From JAVVSK01 sp036654235 (GTDB lineage: Bacteria > Bacillota > Clostridia > Christensenellales > CAG-138), in NCBI GenBank assembly GCA_036654235.1, contig JAVVSK010000025.1:1-17438 (forward strand): a DNA stretch of 17,438 nucleotides, in the 5' to 3' direction. This document shows, piece after piece, positions 7,601-14,217 of this stretch (position 1 is the stretch's first letter; every line of letters starts with the position of its first letter). The translations under genes and the position numbers were made by a program. The notes beneath the pieces are model-generated. The model worked only from the letters and a program-made list of their open reading frames with translations. It ran no database searches and was not told the DNA's origin.

Positions 7601-8799
7601 GTTTATCAACCGGAATATTCTACGAAATAGATAAAGAAACAGTTGAATGCATCGAAATCGGCAATACAACGGCAGGAGAAGTTTTGTATGTACAATCAAT
7701 GACCTATAGCATAGAGGCGGATACAATTTATTGGGCCGGCTATACGAAAACCCCTATTAAAGGCGGATTCCTCTATTCGATAGATAGAGCCACAGGCGTT
7801 GCTACGACCGTAATCGATGGGCAAATCGGCGAAATCTGCGGACTTATGGCGTTTAACGATGGTTCTATAACTCCTCCCGATCCGACGGCTGTAACCGGCG
7901 TTTCTATTGATCCTACGACGATAGATCTGGAATGGGGCGGAAACGCGAAATTAAGAGCGATTATTGAACCCGAGAATGCGACGAATAGGCGCGTTGAATG
8001 GTCTTCAAGCGATCCGATGGTTGCAACCGTTGATAATAAGGGTAACATTCATGGTTTTGGAGCGGGTTCCGCAACTATAACCGTAACGACTCTCGACGGC
8101 GGCTTTACCGCGACTTGCGCTGTAACCGTTGGCGAGTCCCCGTATCCACCCGTTGAGCCGGGTAAAGCTATGATAATGCTTTCTGTCGGTGAAGTTTGGA
8201 CCGATGGTTCTGGTTATCAGATGCTTCTCGATTCGACACATTCTCTCTTTGGAACGACGATCCCTGAAAGCGGAGCTTTAACTCCGGGCGGCGACGTTTC
8301 TGACGAGATATATAATCTCTTTGATTATAAGATTCCCGAGACTGCTGATGGCGTTTTAACGACTGAGAATATCGTTCAGAATAATGAGTCGCTTTATATC
8401 GTCGTTGATGCCGGAATCTATGACTTCTGTATTACTAACCCGACACCGGGCGACCGTATGTGGATAGCTAAGAGTGATGGCGGATCAGTGGGCAGAGGCG
8501 ATGATTTCGTAGTCGAAGAAGGCTATATCTACGAGTTCAGTATTGAACTTCGCGGTCAGAACGACTTCGTTACAATGACTCTCGGCTATATCGGAACGAC
8601 GGGCAGTGAACCAACTTACGATCCGGGCGACGCTAACCTCGATGGCGTTGTAAATACCGGCGATGCAGCGTTCCTTCTTAGATCCTTCATTGGTCTTGAA
8701 GTTCTTTCCGACGAGGGTAGAGCGGTTTCCGACGTTAATAACGACGGTAACGTAAATACCGGAGACGCGGCTATGATATTGGAAATGTGCATTAACTGA
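4651..8799 (+). CDS. Giant secreted multidomain dockerin protein, copy A
   Basis: 1382 aa from ATG 4651. Domains in order: signal peptide (1 to about 23, VFA before the cleavage site); beta-propeller-like domain with LYTID/LYSID strand motifs (about 66-292); BIG2 Ig-like domain (300-381); beta-sandwich ending YIDNVAF (384-527); BIG2 (529-610); a second beta-sandwich ending LDNIAIT (612-757); BIG2 (759-839); second propeller (842-1072); BIG2 (1080-1162); gingipain-adhesin-like, DUF2436-like module (1171-1316: YQMLLDSTHSLFG, YDFCITNPTPGDRMWIA); type I dockerin (1324-1382). The dockerin has two full calcium loops, DANLDGVVNTGD and DVNNDGNVNTGD. Known biology: dockerins bind cohesins on scaffoldins, BIG2 domains are common in surface adhesins, and DUF2436 occurs in Porphyromonas gingipain/HagA adhesin regions. 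No catalytic domain, LPxTG or SLH anchor is seen. Inference: an adhesive, non-enzymatic subunit of a cellulosome-like complex. The ligand is unknown. Confidence 0.9.
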   Translation: MKKMLAVLLTIAMLLPSLTTVFAASVGQVSVSPVLTNEKTETASIGTKTTAGEKRNVEFTQNKDAVELYGFSSYYDGGTADTFYGFVRFMSNAPETVEFLNGYYEKAFVAGEYVPDVQAIFAVRNLGAAYSFMRIDAITFAETEIKAYGAFSFMDMAFDISSGVMYGIKETTLYTIDLTTGDYTEVGATGAPATLFTLACSDAGVLYSIDQGGSLYTLDKATGTATLVGSTGVTVSFLQSMTWDHVNGGLYWANCNQNDGILYSVDPATAAVTAIGNIHGANMEVTCLFTKAASTGDPVAVTGVNLVPAAAILKVGKTLSLSAQVQPWNATDRGVSWVSSNPAVATVNESGVVSAIANGEATITVTTVDGGFTATCVITVPDTAEIDAAFDAAVNAPGATYHFVNDDAYPWEPVTVGERNAVKSTNTGVHGSQASFTTGPINMFRGNTVSFDWFTSCEIGYDGIVFLVNGQNTASFTRMSTDFAHYVYQIPADGEYTFAWFYIKDSSGSQGEDCGYIDNVAFDVTPPGPVTGVTLTPATVDLFQGQTAQLTATIVPSSALDIGMTFSTSDANVATVNETGLVTAREAGTAIITVTTHDGGFTATSTINVTSTEELMAGVNAALNVEGGTHSFAMDMVNMWATDATTFAGRNVAHSTTVALGGTSTSITLIATTDGTELIAFDWMVSSEANYDKAIFAIDGVEQARISGTTMTDFATVVFDAGTAGEHTYTWTYTKDSSVNKGQDMLWLDNIAITVAPEPQSVNMNATAKVHLGQTMKLNAAVVPSYATDTTLTYTTSDATKVTIDENGFITGVAEGTATITATAINGVNATCVVTVFNTLPSPDGKLYGFVVGPAGLTENLAGLVRIDPSMGTAEGVMDYPGQIFAAEYYNGVTYAFDNLTKEFITFDAVTGELLSRVAVSEIAYDMTYDYTTNTMYALFGGEERGLATVNLATGELTHIGLMPQTSVIVTLAADNLGKLYGVGLSTGIFYEIDKETVECIEIGNTTAGEVLYVQSMTYSIEADTIYWAGYTKTPIKGGFLYSIDRATGVATTVIDGQIGEICGLMAFNDGSITPPDPTAVTGVSIDPTTIDLEWGGNAKLRAIIEPENATNRRVEWSSSDPMVATVDNKGNIHGFGAGSATITVTTLDGGFTATCAVTVGESPYPPVEPGKAMIMLSVGEVWTDGSGYQMLLDSTHSLFGTTIPESGALTPGGDVSDEIYNLFDYKIPETADGVLTTENIVQNNESLYIVVDAGIYDFCITNPTPGDRMWIAKSDGGSVGRGDDFVVEEGYIYEFSIELRGQNDFVTMTLGYIGTTGSEPTYDPGDANLDGVVNTGDAAFLLRSFIGLEVLSDEGRAVSDVNNDGNVNTGDAAMILEMCIN
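4696..4716 (+). promoter_or_regulatory. Terminator-like palindrome in the signal-peptide codons of gene A
   Basis: CCGTCATTAACGACGG (4696-4711), a 16-nt near-palindrome with one A-C mismatch, is followed by TTTTT (4712-4716). The perfect form occurs at the same codons in genes B and C. It could act as an intragenic attenuator or pause site, or simply reflect codons for Pro-Ser-Leu-Thr-Thr-Val-Phe. Confidence 0.3.
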
Positions 8800-8831
8800 G
8801 TAAAATTCAGCTAACGTATAATTGACTTTTT

Positions 8832-8860
8832 AGTCGGGCGAGCAATCGCCCGACTTTTTT
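8832..8860 (+). terminator. Intrinsic terminator of gene A
   Basis: AGTCGGGCGA (8832-8841) and TCGCCCGACT (8846-8855) form a perfect 10-bp stem closed by a GCAA (GNRA-type) tetraloop, followed by T5. It lies 33 nt after the stop codon and has a near-identical counterpart after gene B. It suggests that gene A is a separate transcription unit. Confidence 0.93.
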
Positions 8861-9109
8861 ATTTTTCGTTTTTCTTATATTTAATATTGATATCCAAAAA
8901 TATAAAGCTGTTTTAAAATTAAAAAATTCAAAATATTGGGCTGATTTGTGAACTTCCGCTTTAATAAGAGCGAAGGCTTAATGTGATTTAAGAAGTTATA
9001 CTATTTAGTTGAAAAAAATAGTGATTAATCAGCGTTTTTGTATTAATTTATAGGCGTAACGATTAAATATATTACGATAAAGAAAAACAAGGAATATAGA
9101 ATTAAGCTG
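8861..9109. other. A/T-rich spacer between the gene A terminator and the gene B promoter
   Basis: No supported gene or RNA is seen. A weak bulged hairpin lies around 8955-8980 (CTTCCGCT against AGCGAAG). The right end (about 9095-9120, around AGAATTAA and TTGAAAAAA) resembles 13783-13806 upstream of gene C, so the spacers are also related by duplication. Confidence 0.4.
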
Positions 9110-9138
9110 TTGAAAAAAGCAAACAGTTGTGCTAGTAT
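9110..9138 (+). promoter_or_regulatory. Promoter of giant dockerin gene B
   Basis: TTGAAA (9110-9115), 17 nt, then TAGTAT (9133-9138) preceded by TGC, the same extended -10 design as for genes A and C. Transcription would start near 9145 and leave a leader of about 290 nt. A second, weaker candidate is TTGCAC (9244-9249) with TATACT (9269-9274), but its spacing of 19 nt is poor. Confidence 0.6.
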
Positions 9139-9144
9139 TTAGAT

Positions 9145-9435
9145 ATTGGTATTTGGATTACCTTTTTTGGGGGGCAGAAGCTATCTGCGATATTAACTAT
9201 AAAATTCGGAGAAAAAAGCCGTCGCTCTAAAGCGCATGATAAGTTGCACCGCTTTTTTCGGATACGATTATACTGAAAAACGCATTTTTGTTTAATGCGC
9301 TTAATAGCGTTATCGTTTTTATTATTAATACCGATGTATAACCTATTCTGCAATTAATAATTAAATACCATATAGCGCTTTTTGAAAAACCGAAAAGCGG
9401 GGAAAACACTTATTAAAAAATAGGAGAGACTTTTT
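9145..9435 (+). promoter_or_regulatory. Long structured leader of gene B
   Basis: Several hairpins can be drawn: GCAGA/TCTGC near 9175-9190; GAAAAAAGC (9211-9219) with GCTTTTTTC (9251-9259); AAAGCG (9229-9234) with CGCTTT (9250-9255), running into a T6 run (9253-9258); CGCAT/ATGCG near 9285-9303; and CGCTTTT (9376-9382) with AAAAGCG (9393-9399). The second and third exclude each other, which resembles an antiterminator/terminator pair, but no riboswitch class is recognised. The ribosome site GGAGAG (9423-9428) precedes ATG 9436. Confidence 0.35.
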
Positions 9436-12400
9436 ATGAAAAAAATATTAGCAGTATTGTTAACCCTAGCGATGCTTCTTCCGTCGTTAACGACGGTTTT
9501 TGCCGCGTCAGTGGAAAAGCTTTCGGCTTCCTCCGTTCTAACGAACGGAAAAACCGAAACGATATCAACCGACGAAAAGCTTAATTCGGAATCTATGCCG
9601 ACGAAAGATGCGGCGGAGCTTTATGGCTTTTCAATATATTATGATGGAGGAAGCGCGGAGAACTGGTTTGGGTTCATTCATATGATGTCTAACGCTCCCG
9701 AAACGATTGATTTTATTAACGGTTATTACCCGAAATCTTTCGTATCGGGCGACTATGTTCCCGACGTCAATCCGTATATTGTCGCTATAAAGAATTTAGG
9801 TACGTCCTTTACTTTAATAAAAATAGACGCGACGACCTATGCTGAAACCGAAATAAAGGTTTATGGCAATTTCTATTTCATGGACATGGCGTTCGATACA
9901 TCTTCGGGTATTATGTACGGAATAAAGGACAAGAACCTTTATACTGTAAATCTTGTTACCGGCGATTATACTAAAATCGCTGCGACGGGAACGACTGAAA
10001 ATATGTTTGCCCTCGCTTGTTCAGATGCGGGAGTTTTATACACTGTTGATCAGTCGGGTTCGCTGTATACGCTCGATAAAGTTAGCGCCACTGCAACGCT
10101 GATCGGCAATACCGGTCTTCTTGTAAATTATCTTCAGTCTATGACTTGGGATCATGTAAACGGCGGACTTTACTGGGCGAATTGCAACTCTAGAGAAAGC
10201 ATCTTATATTCCGTAAACCCGGAGACCGCTGAGGTCACCTCTCTCGGTAATATCAAAGCAGCAAATATGGAAGTTACCTGCCTATTTACAAAGGGCGCAT
10301 CTCCGGTAGATCCTATCGCTGTAACGGGAGTTAAAATTGTTCCCACCGCGGCGACTTTAAACGTAGGAAGAACCCTTAGGCTTTCAGCTCAGATTCAGCC
10401 TTGGAACGCGACAGAAAGAAATGTTCTTTGGGTATCAAGCAATTCCGCCGTAGCGACCGTAGATGAAAACGGTGTTGTTAGAGCGATAGCTAAGGGCGAA
10501 GCGACGATAACGGTTATGACCGCCGAAGGCGGGTTTACTGCCGAGAGCGTAATAACCGTTCCGGATACCGTTCAGATAGACGCTGCTTTTGATGCTGCGA
10601 TTAACGCTCCGGGCGGTAGCTATCACTTTATAAATGACGATGTTTATCCTTGGACACCCGTTACTGTTGCCGAAAGAAACGCGGTTAAGAGCACTAACGT
10701 CGGAGTGGACGGAAGTCAAGCCGCTATTACGATGGATCCAATTCATATGTATAGAGGGAATACAGTAAGCTTCGATTGGTTTAGCAGTGGCGAATACAAA
10801 TCTGACGGCATCATCTTCGTAGTTAATAGAGAAACCGTTGCTTCTTTCAAACTCCAAAGTGACGAGTTCGCTAATTATGTATATAAGATTCCCGCTGAAG
10901 GCGACTATACCTTCTCTTGGATTTTTGTAAAAGACGGATCAAGTTCTTCGGGGGAAGATTGCGGCTATATTGATAACGTCGCTTTCGACGTAACCCCTCC
11001 GGGTCCCGTAACCGGAGTAACTTTAAGTCCCGCGACGGTCGAGATTTATCCGGCGCAAACGGCTCAGCTTACGGCGTTTATATCGCCCAATAGCGCTCTC
11101 GATATAGGTATGACATTTTCGAGCAGCGACGTTAGCGTTGCTACGGTAGACGAAAACGGTCTTGTAACGGCGATAAAAGGCGGAACCGCGATTATAACGG
11201 TTACGACGCATGACGGCGGCTTTACCGCGACGAGTACGATTAAAGTAAAGTCTACCGAGGATATTATGGCAGAAATTAACGCGGCTCTTAACGTTGAAGG
11301 CGGAACGCTTTCGTTCGCTATGGACCTTGTTAATCTTTGGGCTACGGACGCTACGCGCTTTCCCGGAAGAAACGTTGTTCATTCGACAACTTCGACTATT
11401 GACGGAAGCAGCACTTCTGTAACGCTGGTTGCGACGACGGGCGCAACTAAGATTATCTCTTTCGACTGGATGGTAAGTTCCGAAAGAAGTTACGATAAAG
11501 CTATCTTCGCTATAGACGGCGTTGAACAGGCGCGGATATCCGGTACGGAGATGACCGATTTTTCAACGGCAGTATTCAGCGCCGGTGCAGTGGGAGAACA
11601 TACTTATACTTGGACCTATGTTAAGGACGGTTCCTCCAATAGTGGGGAAGATATGCTATGGCTCGATAATATCGCTATTACGGACGCTCCCGCGCCTCAA
11701 AGCGTAGCTATGAACGCGACCGCGAAAGTTCATCTTGGTCAGACGATAAAGCTTGTAGCGATCGTTATGCCTTCATACGCTACCGATATGAGCCTTACCT
11801 ATTCGACAAGCGACGCTGCGAAAGCAACCGTTGATCAAAACGGCTTCATAACCGGCGTTTCCGAAGGAACGGTGACGATTACAGCTACAGCAGTTAACGG
11901 AGTTCATGCTGATTGCATAGTAACCGTATCTAATACGGTTCCCGCTCCCGACGGAAAACTCTATGGCTTCATTATCTCTTCCGCAGGGATAACCAACGGT
12001 CTTTCCGGTCTTGTAAAGATAGATCCCGTTGCGGCTACCGCCGAGGGCGTAATTTCTTATCCGAACGAAGTTTTTGCGGCCGAATATTATAACGGCGTTA
12101 TATATGCCTTCGATAATACGGCGAAAGAATTTGTAACTTTCGACGCCGTGAGCGGCGAAATACTTAGTCGGACGACGGTTTCGGAAATCGCTTACGATAT
12201 GGCGTATGACTATACGACTAATACTATGTATGCGCTCTTTGGAGACATCGAACGCGGTCTTGCGACCGTCAACCTCACGACCGGCGAACTTACTCATATC
12301 GGTGTTATTTCCAAGACTTGCATTATCGTTACCCTCGCGGCCGATAATATGGGTAGGCTCTACGGTATAGCTTTACAAAGCGGAATGCTTTACGAAATAG

Positions 12401-13563
12401 ATAAAACAACAGCCGAATGTCTTGAAATCGGCGATACTACGGCGGGTGCGGTTTCTTATGTACAGTCGATGACCTATAGCTTCGAAACCGATACTCTTTA
12501 TTGGGCCGGCTATACGACGGAACCTAATGCCGGCGGCTTCCTCTATTCGGTAGATAGAAATACCGGCGCGGTTAGAACTGTATTTGACGCTCAAATCGGC
12601 GAAATTTGCGGACTTATGGCGTTTAACGACGGTTCCGCAACTCCGCCCGAACCGACGGCCGTAACCGGAGTTTCTATGAATCATTCTACGCTCGATCTTC
12701 CATGGCGCGGAACCGAGAAACTAAAGGCGGTTATTGAGCCAATTAACGCGACGAATAAGCGCGTCTTATGGACTTCAAGCAATGAGAAAATTGTAACAGT
12801 GGATAAGGGTAATATCGTTGCAATGGGAACGGGCTCTGCTACGATAACCGTAACTACCGTCGACGGCGGCTTTACCGCTACTTGCGTCGTTACCGTTGGC
12901 GCGTCTCCGTATCAGCCCGTTGCGCCGGGTAAAGCTATGATAAAGCTTTCCGTCGGTGATGTTTGGGACGATGTAACGGGTTATCAGATGCTCCTCGATT
13001 CGACGCATTCGCTCTATGGAACGACGATTCCTATAACAGGACCCTTAAATCAGAGCGGCGATGTACCTAAGGAAATTTACGATCTCTTTGAGTATAAAAT
13101 CCCGGAAAATGCTGACGGAGTTTTAACGACGCAGAATATCGTAAAGAATAATGAGTCGGTGTATATTATCGTTGATGCCGGAACTTATGACTTCTGTATA
13201 ACGAACCCAACCCCGGGCGACCGTATGTGGATAGCTTTTGGCGAAAACGGATCAGTGAGCACGGGCGATGATTTAGTAGTTGAAGAAGGCTATATCTACG
13301 AATTCAGTATTGAGCTTCGCGGTCAGAACGACTTTGTTACAATGACTCCCGGCTATATCGGAACGACGGGCGGACCGACTTATGCGCAGGGCGACGCCAA
13401 CCTTGACGGCGTCGTAAATACCGGCGACGCAGCGTTCCTTCTTAGATCCTTTATCGGACTGGTAGTTCTTTCCGACGCGGGAAGAACGGTTTCCGACCTT
13501 AATAACGACGGCAAAGTCAATACCGGCGACGCGGCTATGATATTGGAAATATGCATTAACTGA
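9436..13563 (+). CDS. Giant secreted multidomain dockerin protein, copy B
   Basis: 1375 aa, collinear with copy A: signal peptide (1 to about 23); propeller-like domain (60-286); BIG2 (295-377); beta-sandwich (379-520); BIG2 (523-605); beta-sandwich (608-752); BIG2 (753-835); propeller (837-1068); BIG2 (1075-1155); gingipain-adhesin-like module (1165-1310, YQMLLDSTHSLYG and the same YDFCITNPTPGDRMWIA); dockerin (1319-1375, loops DANLDGVVNTGD and DLNNDGKVNTGD). The linker between signal peptide and first propeller is shorter and diverged, whereas the last 200 residues are almost the same as in A. The dockerin residues at loop positions 10-11 are Thr-Gly in both repeats, as in A, so both should bind the same cohesin type. 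It has its own promoter, long leader and terminator. No catalytic module is seen. Role inferred as for copy A. Confidence 0.9.
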   Translation: MKKILAVLLTLAMLLPSLTTVFAASVEKLSASSVLTNGKTETISTDEKLNSESMPTKDAAELYGFSIYYDGGSAENWFGFIHMMSNAPETIDFINGYYPKSFVSGDYVPDVNPYIVAIKNLGTSFTLIKIDATTYAETEIKVYGNFYFMDMAFDTSSGIMYGIKDKNLYTVNLVTGDYTKIAATGTTENMFALACSDAGVLYTVDQSGSLYTLDKVSATATLIGNTGLLVNYLQSMTWDHVNGGLYWANCNSRESILYSVNPETAEVTSLGNIKAANMEVTCLFTKGASPVDPIAVTGVKIVPTAATLNVGRTLRLSAQIQPWNATERNVLWVSSNSAVATVDENGVVRAIAKGEATITVMTAEGGFTAESVITVPDTVQIDAAFDAAINAPGGSYHFINDDVYPWTPVTVAERNAVKSTNVGVDGSQAAITMDPIHMYRGNTVSFDWFSSGEYKSDGIIFVVNRETVASFKLQSDEFANYVYKIPAEGDYTFSWIFVKDGSSSSGEDCGYIDNVAFDVTPPGPVTGVTLSPATVEIYPAQTAQLTAFISPNSALDIGMTFSSSDVSVATVDENGLVTAIKGGTAIITVTTHDGGFTATSTIKVKSTEDIMAEINAALNVEGGTLSFAMDLVNLWATDATRFPGRNVVHSTTSTIDGSSTSVTLVATTGATKIISFDWMVSSERSYDKAIFAIDGVEQARISGTEMTDFSTAVFSAGAVGEHTYTWTYVKDGSSNSGEDMLWLDNIAITDAPAPQSVAMNATAKVHLGQTIKLVAIVMPSYATDMSLTYSTSDAAKATVDQNGFITGVSEGTVTITATAVNGVHADCIVTVSNTVPAPDGKLYGFIISSAGITNGLSGLVKIDPVAATAEGVISYPNEVFAAEYYNGVIYAFDNTAKEFVTFDAVSGEILSRTTVSEIAYDMAYDYTTNTMYALFGDIERGLATVNLTTGELTHIGVISKTCIIVTLAADNMGRLYGIALQSGMLYEIDKTTAECLEIGDTTAGAVSYVQSMTYSFETDTLYWAGYTTEPNAGGFLYSVDRNTGAVRTVFDAQIGEICGLMAFNDGSATPPEPTAVTGVSMNHSTLDLPWRGTEKLKAVIEPINATNKRVLWTSSNEKIVTVDKGNIVAMGTGSATITVTTVDGGFTATCVVTVGASPYQPVAPGKAMIKLSVGDVWDDVTGYQMLLDSTHSLYGTTIPITGPLNQSGDVPKEIYDLFEYKIPENADGVLTTQNIVKNNESVYIIVDAGTYDFCITNPTPGDRMWIAFGENGSVSTGDDLVVEEGYIYEFSIELRGQNDFVTMTPGYIGTTGGPTYAQGDANLDGVVNTGDAAFLLRSFIGLVVLSDAGRTVSDLNNDGKVNTGDAAMILEICIN
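9481..9501 (+). promoter_or_regulatory. Terminator-like palindrome in the signal-peptide codons of gene B
   Basis: CCGTCGTTAACGACGG (9481-9496) is a perfect 16-nt palindrome, able to form a 6-bp GC-rich stem with a TTAA loop, followed by TTTTT (9497-9501). The same element lies at 4696 in gene A (one mismatch) and at 14263 in gene C (perfect). Confidence 0.3.
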
Positions 13564-13596
13564 GTAAAGTTCATATAACGCATAATTGACTTTTTT

Positions 13597-13626
13597 AGTC
13601 GGGCGAGTTTTTCGCCCGACTTTTTT
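13597..13626 (+). terminator. Intrinsic terminator of gene B
   Basis: AGTCGGGCGA (13597-13606) pairs with TCGCCCGACT (13612-13621) around a GTTTT loop, and the T run extends to 13626. Stem and surroundings match the gene A terminator; only the loop differs. It lies 33 nt after the stop codon. Confidence 0.93.
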
Positions 13627-14079
13627 AAACAATATTAATCTTTTTAAAATATCGGGATTTCCGGTTCTAAATAGGGGCGCATTAAAATCCAAACAAGTTA
13701 TACTATTGAAATCGTAAAAGACTTTTTTAGAGACAAGATAATCTCCAAATAATTATATATTTAAATAACGAAAACTATGAATGCAGAATTAATAGATTGA
13801 AAAAATATGATAAATAGCGTAGCTTTTTTTGAGCTTTACTTGTGTTTAAAAAAGCATTTGAAGTCAAAATCAGAAGCCGAATATTAAATAGGCAAGAAAA
13901 AATGCTACCTTAACTCTAGGGAAACTTAATTTAATGATGCAATAAATATTTTATCGGAGATAGAAAATCACGTTAATTAATAGATATATTAAAGACACCA
14001 TGCAAGAATATAATAAACTAACTTTAATAATATTATGCATTTTTTATCATTTTATCGTCAAACGGCGAATTGTTTGTCT
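13627..14079. other. Spacer between genes B and C, with a decayed B-type promoter
   Basis: No supported gene. TTGAAA (13797-13802), 17 nt, TAGCTT (13820-13825) matches the gene B promoter in its -35 box, spacing and preceding sequence (AGAATTAA), but lacks the TG of the extended -10 and has a weaker -10 box, so it looks like a degenerate paralogous copy. From about 14025 the sequence instead resembles the region upstream of gene A (AATAAT followed by TGCATTTTT). Confidence 0.4.
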
Positions 14080-14108
14080 TTGAATCATAATAAAATTTAT
14101 GCTATGCT
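14080..14108 (+). promoter_or_regulatory. Promoter of giant dockerin gene C
   Basis: TTGAAT (14080-14085), 17 nt, then TATGCT (14103-14108) preceded by TGC. It aligns base for base in spacing with the gene A promoter. The start would be near 14115, leaving about 100 nt of leader that is related to the gene A leader. Confidence 0.7.
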
Positions 14109-14217
14109 TGCTGAGAATTGTATTGTAATTATATTATGGCGTATGTTGGCAGCAGATTGTCGTTATGTATTTACGATTTTGATTCTAATTATAGAAAAGC
14201 TTGGAGAAATTGATTTT

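Noticed and set aside
9132..9409. Minus-strand frames of 73 and 60 codons between genes A and B
   Set aside because: They overlap the gene B promoter and leader, have no clear ribosome site or family resemblance, and are not kept between B and C.
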